Positions 1 through 6,742 of a stretch of 13,338 nucleotides of DNA are shown here, piece after piece (position 1 is the first letter of the stretch; each line of letters opens with the position of its first letter). The notes below the pieces were generated by a model. It was given only the letters and a program-made list of their open reading frames with translations, did no database searches and was not told where the DNA came from. A program made the position numbers and the translations under genes. Source of the stretch: SXMI01 sp964391365. GTDB taxonomy: Bacteria; Actinomycetota; Acidimicrobiia; Acidimicrobiales; Microtrichaceae. The stretch lies in contig CAYMKW010000085.1 in NCBI GenBank assembly GCA_964391365.1, positions 1 to 13,338 on the forward strand. Direction: 5' to 3'.

Positions 1-584
1 TGAGCGGCCGAACGCTTGGTGGGCGAACGTTTCGACCGGGTCGGCTCGGTGGCGGACTGATCAGCGCCCGACGATCGCCGACCTCGACGGGGAGCGTCAC
101 CCGGGGTCGGAACGGGCGTCGTCCGCCCGGACTTCGCCGCCTTGGTGGCCCGCCTGCTCGTGGGACCACGGACCGGAGTCCGCTGGACGAACACCCAGCC
201 GACCCCGGGGACGGGCTTGCCGCCCCAGAGTCGCTCGTCGTCGAAGAGCCAGTCGTGCAGGCCGTGGAACTCCTGGAACGAGTCGTTCGACAGCACCGAT
301 GCTCCGGATCGCTCGGCGATCTGGAGCACGAAGGCATCACCTCGTCCGACTGCGCCGGCGGGAGGGGTCAGGATCTCACCGGCGAGCACCGCGGCCTCGA
401 ACTCAGCCCGTTCCGACGACTCGATCCGTTTGGGGAAGGTGGCGTCCACGACGACCACCACGTTGTCGAACTCGTGGTCGGCGATGAATGCGGTCACGGC
501 GTCGTTGAGCTGCGCCAGAGACGGAGCCGTGCGGCCCTCGGTCGCGATGTTGGACCCGTCGACGACGAGATGAGTCTCGGTCAT
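1..584 (-). CDS. NYN/PIN-fold (ZC3H12A-like) putative ribonuclease, C-terminally incomplete
   Basis: The gene reads leftward from ATG 584-582 and is still open at the window edge, so 194 complete codons are visible. Near the start is hhVDGSN (D9, N12), then a hydrophobic strand ending in D47, GRGDAFVL (D83) and LSNDSFQEF (N100, D101). This order of acidic residues is that of the NYN/PIN-like nuclease fold, and the 'SND' strand resembles ZC3H12A (Regnase)-type RNases. The likely role is metal-dependent endoribonuclease activity on RNA in the cytoplasm; this is inferred from the fold. After about residue 140 the protein becomes a low-complexity tail rich in Lys, Arg, Pro, Ser and Thr, probably disordered and nucleic-acid binding. 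There is no good ribosome binding site. A GTG at 638-636 in the same frame would add 18 residues and cannot be excluded. It is transcribed away from the HAD gene. Confidence 0.75.
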   Translation of the reverse strand, partial: MTETHLVVDGSNIATEGRTAPSLAQLNDAVTAFIADHEFDNVVVVVDATFPKRIESSERAEFEAAVLAGEILTPPAGAVGRGDAFVLQIAERSGASVLSNDSFQEFHGLHDWLFDDERLWGGKPVPGVGWVFVQRTPVRGPTSRRATKAAKSGRTTPVPTPGDAPRRGRRSSGADQSATEPTRSKRSPTKRSAA

Positions 585-734
585 GTCACCCAGCGGTCGT
601 TCGCTCGGACGTGTCGCCTCGTCGGAGCTGGTGGACACTCGCAGTGCAGGTTGCACGCGGTGTGCTCGAACCGACGGATCCTGGACGACGTCGCACGAGC
701 ACCGGAGTTCACCCTATCGCCCGCGTCGACGCGC

Positions 735-751
735 GCGTTGGACACCAACGC
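735..751. promoter_or_regulatory. Operator-like inverted repeat upstream of the HAD gene
   Basis: GCGTTGG-ACA-CCAACGC is a perfect 7-bp inverted repeat with a 3-bp spacer. Its centre (743) is about 41 bp before the proposed transcription and translation start at 784, over the usual -35 position. This suits a dimeric regulator, but no regulator is identified. Confidence 0.35.
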
Positions 752-770
752 ACGTCGTGTCGCGCGCACC

Positions 771-776
771 TACGAT
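771..776 (+). promoter_or_regulatory. -10 box of a leaderless promoter for the HAD gene
   Basis: TACGAT lies 7 nt before GTG 784, so transcription would begin on the start codon. The same TANNNT-N6/7-start spacing is seen at five other genes here. There is no convincing -35 hexamer. Confidence 0.5.
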
Positions 777-783
777 GCGCGAC

Positions 784-1413
784 GTGGTGCGCGCGGTGAT
801 GTTCGACTTCGGCGGTGTCGTCACGACGAGTCCCTTCGACGCGTTCGCGGAGTACGAGCGGCGCGTCGGCATCGAGGTCGGCACGATTCGTTCCATCAAC
901 GCCCGGTCGTCCGACACGAACGCGTGGGCGCGCCTCGAGCGAGGCGAGCTCGACGTCGACGGGTTCAACCTCGCGTTCGAGGCCGAGGCCCGCGCTCACG
1001 GGGTCGACCTCGATGGCGCGGAGGTCCTCGCGTGTCTGCGAGGGCGTCCGCGTCCGCGGGTGGTCGATGCCGTTCGGCGTTGCTCGGCGGTCCTGTCGAC
1101 GGCGATCGTGACGAACAACTTCGTCGCCTCGCCGCGCTTCGGTACGGGTCCGTCCGATGCGACCTTCCGGGAGCTCACCGGGGTGGTCGACGCGGTGGTC
1201 GAGTCTGCTCGAGTCGGTTTCCGCAAGCCCGAGCCGGCGTTCTACGAGCACGCCCTCGAGCTGCTCGGCGTCGGGGCGGACGAGACGGTCCTGCTCGACG
1301 ACCTCGGAGTCAACCTGAAGCCGGCGCGGGCCATGGGGATGACGACCATCAAGGTGGTCGATGCCGACGCGGCGATGGACGAGCTGGGCCGGATCGTCGG
1401 TCTCCGACTGTGA
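784..1413 (+). CDS. HAD-superfamily hydrolase (YihX / ACAD10 N-terminal-like)
   Basis: A 209-residue protein, a normal length for a stand-alone HAD hydrolase of this subgroup. Motif I is VMFDFGGVV, with nucleophile D8 counted from GTG 784. Motif II is the Thr in AIVTNN, motif III the Lys in GFRKPEP, and motif IV LLDDLGVN (DD). A helical cap sits between motifs I and II and includes WARLERGEL, a pattern typical of YihX and ACAD10/epoxide-hydrolase N-terminal relatives. The residue two after the nucleophile is Gly rather than Asp. This is normal for the YihX-like group, which includes a sugar-phosphate phosphatase. The substrate is unknown; a small phosphorylated metabolite is the default guess. 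ATG 775 is an in-frame alternative start, but it lies inside the proposed -10 box, so GTG 784 (or 787) is preferred. There is no Shine-Dalgarno sequence. It converges on the DM13 gene with 31 bp between the stop codons and no visible terminator hairpin. Confidence 0.85.
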   Translation: MVRAVMFDFGGVVTTSPFDAFAEYERRVGIEVGTIRSINARSSDTNAWARLERGELDVDGFNLAFEAEARAHGVDLDGAEVLACLRGRPRPRVVDAVRRCSAVLSTAIVTNNFVASPRFGTGPSDATFRELTGVVDAVVESARVGFRKPEPAFYEHALELLGVGADETVLLDDLGVNLKPARAMGMTTIKVVDADAAMDELGRIVGLRL

Positions 1414-1444
1414 CCGTCGCGGCGCGTCGTGTCGTCGTCGGGGT

Positions 1445-2065
1445 TCAGGCGGACAGCGAGGCGGTGCCGAAGGGGACCGAGAACCGCTCGCACCAGATCA
1501 CGACGTTGTCCAGCGATGCCAGGTCGATGCCCGCCGGGAGCTCGTAGGTCTGGGTCCCCTGGTTGCCCTTCAACGGCTCGAGGTAGACCCCGCCGTCGAT
1601 TGAGCCGCCGGACTCGGGCGAGAGGTAGAGCTGGAGGTCGGGCCCGTTCTCGGCGTCGAGCTCGGGGAGCACGAGGAGCAGGCCCTCGGGTCGATCGACC
1701 ACGACCGCGGTGCCGGCGACCCGGTGCCCGCTCTGACCGACGAAGGTCCCACGCCCGAGCTCGACGATGGCAGGGGCGGTCGTGCCGGGAGCGGCGGGAA
1801 CCTGGGCGGCACCCCCGTCCGTCACGCTCGACGGGGGTGCTGTCGTCGGCGGTGCGGTCGTGGGTGCCTCACCGACCACGGCTGCGACGTCGCTGGACAG
1901 CTGTTCGTCGACACGCTTGTCGACGACGAGCTTGTCGGGCCGGAAGACGGCGAAGCCGACGACGGCGATCAGGACGAGCGCCACGGCCCCACCGACGATC
2001 CACCTTCTCCGACCGCCGTCCCGGGCGGAAGTGGTCGTGTCGGTCGAGTTCGGTTCGGGTTCCAC
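1445..2065 (-). CDS. Membrane-anchored DM13-domain protein
   Basis: A 206-residue protein starting at GTG 2065, chosen because AGGAG lies 5 nt upstream; the reading frame itself stays open much further. Residues 1-21 are hydrophilic and end in RRR. Residues 22-41 form one membrane segment. A Pro/Thr-rich linker follows at about 68-95, then a DM13 domain fills residues about 102-203. DM13 hallmarks are GRGTFVG, GPDLQLYLS (141-149), LKGNQG (165-170) and VVIWCERFSV with a single conserved Cys at 192. The topology should be cytoplasmic N-terminus with the DM13 domain outside. DM13 domains have been proposed from sequence analysis to act in electron transfer or redox at the cell surface; this is not proven. 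The gene begins 85 nt after the kgd stop on the same strand, so it is probably co-transcribed in part. A hairpin and a possible own -10 box lie in that gap. Confidence 0.85.
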   Translation of the reverse strand: MEPEPNSTDTTTSARDGGRRRWIVGGAVALVLIAVVGFAVFRPDKLVVDKRVDEQLSSDVAAVVGEAPTTAPPTTAPPSSVTDGGAAQVPAAPGTTAPAIVELGRGTFVGQSGHRVAGTAVVVDRPEGLLLVLPELDAENGPDLQLYLSPESGGSIDGGVYLEPLKGNQGTQTYELPAGIDLASLDNVVIWCERFSVPFGTASLSA

Positions 2066-2070
2066 ATCGG

Positions 2071-2075
2071 CTCCT
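2071..2075 (-). promoter_or_regulatory. Shine-Dalgarno site deciding the DM13 start
   Basis: On the minus strand AGGAG is followed by 5 nt and then GTG 2065. This is one of only two strong ribosome binding sites in the window, and it rules out the longer upstream reading of the frame. Confidence 0.6.
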
Positions 2076-2088
2076 GCGCAGGGTTCGA

Positions 2089-2113
2089 CCGGACCGTAGG
2101 AGCGACGGTCCGG
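2089..2113 (-). terminator. Perfect hairpin after kgd, possible attenuator or terminator
   Basis: CCGGACCGT and ACGGTCCGG form a perfect 9-bp stem around a 7-nt loop, 38 nt after the kgd stop. There is no T-tract, as is usual for GC-rich actinobacterial hairpins, so termination strength is uncertain. On the minus strand TACGGT (2098-2093), inside this element, could also serve as a -10 box for the DM13 gene, with transcription starting near 2086. Confidence 0.4.
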
Positions 2114-2150
2114 CCGTCTGTGCCGGAGCGAGCGGCAGCTGGCAGGTGGC

Positions 2151-5100
2151 TCAGGAACCGGGTGCTGCGAGTGCCCGATCGACCAGCATCGACTGCTCCT
2201 GCTGGTGGATGGCATGCGATCCCGTGGCCGGACTGGCCTCGTCGGCGCGACTGACGCGCCGGACGCGGTACCGGTCCTCGTAGGGGCCGTAGAGCTCGCC
2301 CTTGACCTGGTTCCAGGCGCCCATGTTCTCGGGCTCCTCGTCGATCCACACGATCTCGGTGCAGTTCGGGTAGCGCTCGAGCTCGCGGGCGAGCGCCTCG
2401 GTGGGCCACGGGTAGAGCTGCTCGACCCGGGCGACGGCGACGGGCACGCCGACCTCGTCCCGCCGAGCCGCAGCCTCGACGGCCACCTTGCCCGAGGCGA
2501 GGATGAGACGTCGGACCGCTCCCGGATCGCGCACCGACGCGTCCCCGATGAGCTCCTCGAAGCTGCCGTGCGTCAACTCGTCGGTCGCCGAACGCCAGCG
2601 CTTGTCACGCAGGCCGGACTTCGGGGTGATGCACACCAGCGGCTTGCGGACCTCTCGACGGATCTGGCGGCGGAGCAGATGGAAGTACTGCGATGCCGTC
2701 GTGGGGACGCAGACCTGCATGTTGTCCTCGGCGCAGAGGGTGAGGAACCGCTCGATGCGTGCCGAGGAGTGCTCCGGGCCCTGGCCCTCGTAGCCGTGGG
2801 GGAGCAGCATCACGAGCCCGGAGTGCTGGTCCCACTTGTCCTCTGCGGCGACGATGAACTGATCGATGATGATCTGGGCGCCGTTCGAGAAGTCACCGAA
2901 CTGCGCTTCCCACATGACCAGGGTGCCCGGGCTCGTCACCGAATAGCCGTACTCGAACCCCAGCGCCGCGTACTCGCTGAGCAGGGAGTCGTAGATCCAG
3001 AGCTCGGTCCGGGGCGGATCGGCCAGGGTGGACAGCGGCAGGTACTCGGCGCCCGTCCGGTAGTCGAACAGCATCGAGTGCCGCTGTGAGAACGTGCCCC
3101 GGCGGGAGTCCTGGCCCGCCAGACGGACCGAGGTCCCCTCCAGCAGGAGGGTGCCGAACGCGAGCGACTCGGCGAGCGCCCAGTCCACCTGACCGTCCCG
3201 GTACATGGAGGCGCGTGCCTCGAACTGCTTGGCCAGCTTGGGGTGGATGGTGAAGCCGTCAGGCACCGTCTCGAGGGCCGTGACCACCCGGTCCAGCTGC
3301 GACCGCTCCACTCCGGTCGACACGTGGGGGAGGACGCCCACGTTCGGCGGGTGGGGGGCGGCGACCGCGTTCTCCTCGGGTGCCGACTGTCGGGTCTCGT
3401 CCAGCGCCCGCTGCATCCGCTGGTGGAAGTCCGCCAGCGCCGACTCGGCGTCGTCGAGGGTGATGTCGCCCCGGCGGACGAGCGCCCGGACGTAGAGCTC
3501 CCGAACGCTCGGCAGCTCCTCGATCCGCCGGTACATGAGCGGCTGGGTGTAGCTGGGGTCGTCACCCTCGTTGTGTCCGTGGCGGCGGTAGCACACCATG
3601 TCGATGACGACGTCCTTGTGGAACCGCTGGCGGTACTCGAAGGCCAGACGGGCCACGCGGACGCAGGCCTCGGGGTCGTCGCCGTTGACGTGGAGGATCG
3701 GCGCCTGCACCGCCTTGGCGATGTCCGTGGGGTACTCCGAGGAGCGCGCCGACTCGGGCGGAGTCGTGAATCCGAGCTGGTTGTTGACGACCACGTGGAT
3801 CGTCCCGCCGACCCGGTAGCCCTTGATGAGCGCCAGGTTGAGCGTCTCGGCGACCACTCCCTGGCCGGCGAACGCGGCATCACCGTGCATCAGGACGGGG
3901 AGGACGGGGAAGCGCCGCGAACGGTCGTGGGGGATCTCGTCCATGCGGGCCCGGGCCATGCCCTCGACGACCGGGTCGACGGCCTCGAGGTGCGACGGGT
4001 TGGCTGCGAGCGACACGGGGATCTCGTTGCCGTGCCGGCTGGTGAACGTGCCGGTGGCGCCGAGGTGGTACTTGACGTCACCCGACCCCTGGATCGAGTC
4101 CGGGTCCACGTAGCCCTCGAACTCGCGGAAGAGTTCCCGGTAGGACTTGCCGACGATGTTGGACAGGACGTTGAGCCGGCCACGGTGGGGCATGCCGAGG
4201 ACGACCGAGTCCAGATTGGCATCCGCAGCATCCTCGAGGATGGCGTCGAGGATCGGGATGAGCGACTCGGCCCCCTCGAGTCCGAAGCGCTTCTGGCCCA
4301 GGTACTTCGTCGCCAGGAACTTCTCCAGGGCCTCGGCGGCGTTCAGCTGGAAGAGGATGTGCTGCTGGTCCTCGGAACCGAGCCGGGTATCGGCGCCCTC
4401 CACGTGCTCCTGGATCCACCGCTTCTCCTCGGGGTCCTGGATGTGCATGTACTCGATCCCGACGGTTCGGCAGTACGCATCCCGGAGGGTGTGGAGGAGG
4501 TCGCCCAGCGTCTGGCGGACGACCCCGCCCACGGGCGAGTAGATCCCCACTGCGCTCCCCGTCAGGTACTCGCGGTCGAGATCCCAGATGGTGAGGCCGT
4601 ACGTCGCCGGGTCCAGTTCGGCGTGCATCTCGGGTGTGCTGGCCGCCAGCGGGTCCAGGTTGGCGATCAGATGGCCGCGCACCCGGTACATGTTGATGAG
4701 GGTCGAGACCTGCATCTGCTTGGCGGCGTGGGTGAACTCCCGGTCGTCGCCATCGGCCTCGCGATGGTCCTGACGCCAACGGACGGACTCGTAGGGAACG
4801 CCGACGTCACCGAAGATCCGTTCGTAGAAGCCGTGCTCGCCGAGGAGCATCTCGTGGATCGTCCGCAGGAACATGCCCGACTCGGCACCCTGGATGATGC
4901 GGTGGTCGTAGGTGGAGGACACCGTGATGACCTTGGACATGCCCAGGTCCGCCATGGTGTGCGGATCGGCTCCGGCGAACGCCGTGGGGAAGCTCAACGA
5001 GCCGACCCCGACGATGACGCCCTGTCCGGGCATGAGCCTGGGCACCGAACGTTCGGTTCCGATCGTGCCGGGGTTCGTGAGCGTGACCGTGGCACCTCGG

Positions 5101-5867
5101 AAGTCGTCGACGCCGAGACGGTTCGACTTGGCCCGACGGACCAGGTCGTCGTAGGCGGCGAGGAACTCGTCGAACCCCATCGCCCCCGCGTCGCGCACGA
5201 CCGGGACGAGCAGGGCCCTCGATCCGTCCGGCTTCTCGAGGTCGATGGCCAGGCCGAGGTTCACCTGCTCGTGGCGGACGACCTGGGGCGTGCCGTCGTC
5301 GGCCTCGGCGAAGGAGCAGTTGAGCGCCGTCACGCGGTCGGCCAGCGTGCGGACGACGGCGTAACCGATGAGGTGGGTGAAGCTGACCTTGCCGCCGGAG
5401 GTCCGCCCCAGGTGCCCGTTGATGATCGAGCGGTTGATCTCGAGCAGCTTCGCCGGCACCTCACGGAAGGAGGTCGCCGTCGGTACGGCGAGGCTGGCCT
5501 CCATGTTCTCGACGATGCGCTTGCCCACGCCGCGGATCGGTTCGACGACCTCGGTCGGCGTCCCGTCCGGTGCGTCGGCCTCGTCGGCTGCGGTCGCAGG
5601 AGCAGGAGCAGGAGCAGGAGCGGGAGCGGGAGCGGGAGCGGCCGGTGCTCCGGTCGCCACAGTCGGTGCGGTCGAACCGTTCGTGGTCGGGGCCGACTGC
5701 GGACCGCCGCCGTTGCGCTCGAAGTAGTCGCGCCAGCGGTCGCTGACCGACGACGGGTCCTGCAGGAACGCCTCGTGCATCTCGTCGACGAGCCAGGCGT
5801 TCGTCCCGACCTGCTCCACCAGGGATGCGTCGACGGCTTCTCTCGGCGGTCGTTGCTGCTCGCTCAC
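2151..5867 (-). CDS. kgd: Multifunctional 2-oxoglutarate dehydrogenase/decarboxylase (E1o with fused E2-type domain)
   Basis: 1238 residues, matching the actinobacterial Kgd/SucA family (about 1230). This cytoplasmic TCA-cycle enzyme decarboxylates 2-oxoglutarate with thiamine diphosphate, as E1 of the dehydrogenase complex or as a decarboxylase/carboligase. Domains in order: an E1o-type N-terminal segment (about 15-52, with VDEMHEAFLQD and WRDYFERN); an Ala-Pro linker (about 73-95); an acyltransferase-like E2 core (about 108-345) with active-site motif DHRIIQG (321-327, H322) and no lipoyl domain; and the E1 part (about 375-1238). E1 landmarks are GMPHRGRLNVL (558-568), the ThDP/Mg motif HGDAAFAGQG (661-670) with NNQ (695-697), YRRHGHNEGDDP (760-771) and HGYEGQGPEHSSAR (1024-1037). 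Start GTG 5867 has no Shine-Dalgarno but lies 6 nt after a -10 box, so it is probably leaderless. It is transcribed divergently from xthA. Mycobacterial homologues are controlled by the FHA protein GarA; no such gene is in view. Confidence 0.97.
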   Translation of the reverse strand: MSEQQRPPREAVDASLVEQVGTNAWLVDEMHEAFLQDPSSVSDRWRDYFERNGGGPQSAPTTNGSTAPTVATGAPAAPAPAPAPAPAPAPATAADEADAPDGTPTEVVEPIRGVGKRIVENMEASLAVPTATSFREVPAKLLEINRSIINGHLGRTSGGKVSFTHLIGYAVVRTLADRVTALNCSFAEADDGTPQVVRHEQVNLGLAIDLEKPDGSRALLVPVVRDAGAMGFDEFLAAYDDLVRRAKSNRLGVDDFRGATVTLTNPGTIGTERSVPRLMPGQGVIVGVGSLSFPTAFAGADPHTMADLGMSKVITVSSTYDHRIIQGAESGMFLRTIHEMLLGEHGFYERIFGDVGVPYESVRWRQDHREADGDDREFTHAAKQMQVSTLINMYRVRGHLIANLDPLAASTPEMHAELDPATYGLTIWDLDREYLTGSAVGIYSPVGGVVRQTLGDLLHTLRDAYCRTVGIEYMHIQDPEEKRWIQEHVEGADTRLGSEDQQHILFQLNAAEALEKFLATKYLGQKRFGLEGAESLIPILDAILEDAADANLDSVVLGMPHRGRLNVLSNIVGKSYRELFREFEGYVDPDSIQGSGDVKYHLGATGTFTSRHGNEIPVSLAANPSHLEAVDPVVEGMARARMDEIPHDRSRRFPVLPVLMHGDAAFAGQGVVAETLNLALIKGYRVGGTIHVVVNNQLGFTTPPESARSSEYPTDIAKAVQAPILHVNGDDPEACVRVARLAFEYRQRFHKDVVIDMVCYRRHGHNEGDDPSYTQPLMYRRIEELPSVRELYVRALVRRGDITLDDAESALADFHQRMQRALDETRQSAPEENAVAAPHPPNVGVLPHVSTGVERSQLDRVVTALETVPDGFTIHPKLAKQFEARASMYRDGQVDWALAESLAFGTLLLEGTSVRLAGQDSRRGTFSQRHSMLFDYRTGAEYLPLSTLADPPRTELWIYDSLLSEYAALGFEYGYSVTSPGTLVMWEAQFGDFSNGAQIIIDQFIVAAEDKWDQHSGLVMLLPHGYEGQGPEHSSARIERFLTLCAEDNMQVCVPTTASQYFHLLRRQIRREVRKPLVCITPKSGLRDKRWRSATDELTHGSFEELIGDASVRDPGAVRRLILASGKVAVEAAARRDEVGVPVAVARVEQLYPWPTEALARELERYPNCTEIVWIDEEPENMGAWNQVKGELYGPYEDRYRVRRVSRADEASPATGSHAIHQQEQSMLVDRALAAPGS
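5596..5640 (-). repeat. Hexanucleotide tandem repeat in kgd encoding the Ala-Pro linker
   Basis: On the plus strand there are four GCAGGA units (5596-5619), three GCGGGA units (5620-5637) and a final GCG. Read from the minus strand they encode alternating Ala and Pro between the N-terminal segment and the E2-like domain. The 6-nt unit keeps the frame whatever the copy number. Confidence 0.9.
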
Positions 5868-5873
5868 GGGCGG

Positions 5874-5879
5874 AGCCTA
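5874..5879 (-). promoter_or_regulatory. -10 box of a leaderless kgd promoter
   Basis: TAGGCT on the minus strand lies 6 nt before GTG 5867. No Shine-Dalgarno precedes this start. No clear -35 box is present; a GTCGGA-GT-TCCGAC inverted repeat sits just upstream at 5882-5895. Confidence 0.5.
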
Positions 5880-5881
5880 CC

Positions 5882-5895
5882 GTCGGAGTTCCGAC
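5882..5895. promoter_or_regulatory. Inverted repeat beside the kgd -10 box
   Basis: GTCGGA-GT-TCCGAC, 6-bp arms with a 2-bp spacer, is centred about 21 bp before the proposed kgd start, between the -10 and -35 positions. A repressor bound there would block the promoter. A second repeat lies at 5897-5916 with 7-bp arms (CGCCGGG and CCCGGCG). In DNA this GC-rich either could be chance. Confidence 0.25.
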
Positions 5896-5937
5896 CCGCC
5901 GGGTAGCGGCCCGGCGCGGCGCCGGAGCGCGTTCACC

Positions 5938-5943
5938 TAGATT
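5938..5943 (+). promoter_or_regulatory. -10 box of a leaderless xthA promoter
   Basis: TAGATT lies exactly 7 nt before GTG 5951. There is no ribosome binding site between them, so the xthA mRNA probably starts at the initiation codon. Confidence 0.5.
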
Positions 5944-5950
5944 CGCCGCC

Positions 5951-6742
5951 GTGCTCGTCGCCACGTGGAACGTCAACTCCCTGAAGGCCCGGATGCCGAG
6001 GGTGGAGGAGTGGATCGAGGAGGTCCGCCCGGACGTCCTGTGCCTCCAGGAGACCAAGATGAGCGACGCCCAGTTTCCGGCGCTCGACTTCGAGCGGATG
6101 GGCTACTCCACTGCGCACCACGGCCAGGGGCGCTGGAACGGCGTGGCGATCCTCTCCCGCGTCGGTCTCGACGACGTCGTGGCGGGGTTCGACGACGGCC
6201 GCGAACCGGACCCTGACGCCCGGGCGATCTGGGCCACCTGCGGCGGGGTGCGCATGGCATCGCTCTACATCCCGAACGGTCGCGAGGTCGACCACGACCA
6301 CTACCGCTACAAGTTGGACTGGTTGGGTCGACTGCGGGCACACCTCGATGCTCACCACCGCCCCGACGAGCGGCTCATCGTGATGGGCGACTGGAACGTC
6401 GCTCCGACCGACCTCGACGTCTGGAGCCCAGCGGCGTTCGAGGGTGGAACCCACGTGACGCCCGCCGAACGGGCGGCGCTCGCCGACGTGGTGGACTTCG
6501 GACTGGTCGACACGCTGCGTCGCCGCTACCCCGAAGGCGGCATCTACTCCTTCTGGGACTACCGCAACGGTGACTTCCACCAGCGCCGCGGGATGCGGAT
6601 CGACTACCTGTTGTCGACGGCGCCGATGGCCGAGCTGGCGACTGCCGACGTCGTCGACCGGAACGCGCGCAAGGGGACGAAACCGTCGGACCACGCGCCC
6701 GTGATGGCGTGGTTCGACCTGGACGGACGGTCCCCGTCATGA
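5951..6742 (+). CDS. xthA: Exodeoxyribonuclease III / AP endonuclease
   Basis: A 263-residue protein of the EEP nuclease family, close to the usual 255-270 length for exonuclease III. It cleaves DNA at abasic sites and removes 3'-blocking groups in base-excision repair. Catalytic motifs are in the expected order: WNVNSL with N7, LQETK with E34 (both at the same numbers as in E. coli XthA), LYIPNG with Y106, GDWNVAPTDLDVW with D147 and N149, GMRIDYLL, and the terminal SDHAPV with D247/H248. Start GTG 5951 is chosen because the EEP fold begins immediately with LVATWNV and a -10 box lies 7 nt upstream; the frame is open further but the extra sequence runs through the divergent promoter region. 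The stop codon overlaps the next start as ATGA, so the downstream thioesterase gene is translationally coupled. Confidence 0.95.
   Translation: MLVATWNVNSLKARMPRVEEWIEEVRPDVLCLQETKMSDAQFPALDFERMGYSTAHHGQGRWNGVAILSRVGLDDVVAGFDDGREPDPDARAIWATCGGVRMASLYIPNGREVDHDHYRYKLDWLGRLRAHLDAHHRPDERLIVMGDWNVAPTDLDVWSPAAFEGGTHVTPAERAALADVVDFGLVDTLRRRYPEGGIYSFWDYRNGDFHQRRGMRIDYLLSTAPMAELATADVVDRNARKGTKPSDHAPVMAWFDLDGRSPS

Noticed and set aside
662..672. GGTTCGAGCAC on the minus strand, resembling a tRNA T-loop
   Set aside because: No matching acceptor, D-arm or anticodon stem could be built around it on either strand.
581..769. A 62-codon minus-strand frame whose TGA overlaps the NYN ATG (ATGA)
   Set aside because: The overlap looks like coupling, but the frame has no RBS, no -10 box and no recognisable composition or domain.
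775..783. ATG 775 as the start of the HAD gene
   Set aside because: It falls within the proposed -10 hexamer 771-776, lacks an RBS, and adds only three residues; GTG 784 fits the 7-nt leaderless spacing. ATG 775 remains possible if the promoter is elsewhere.
5596..5640. Short regular repeat as a possible CRISPR or attachment site
   Set aside because: The units are 6 bp with no spacers and lie in frame within kgd, encoding an Ala-Pro linker.
3243..5906. An 887-codon open frame on the plus strand, antisense to kgd
   Set aside because: It mirrors the codon-position bias of kgd, shows no recognisable domain, and has no start signal. kgd is unambiguous on the other strand.
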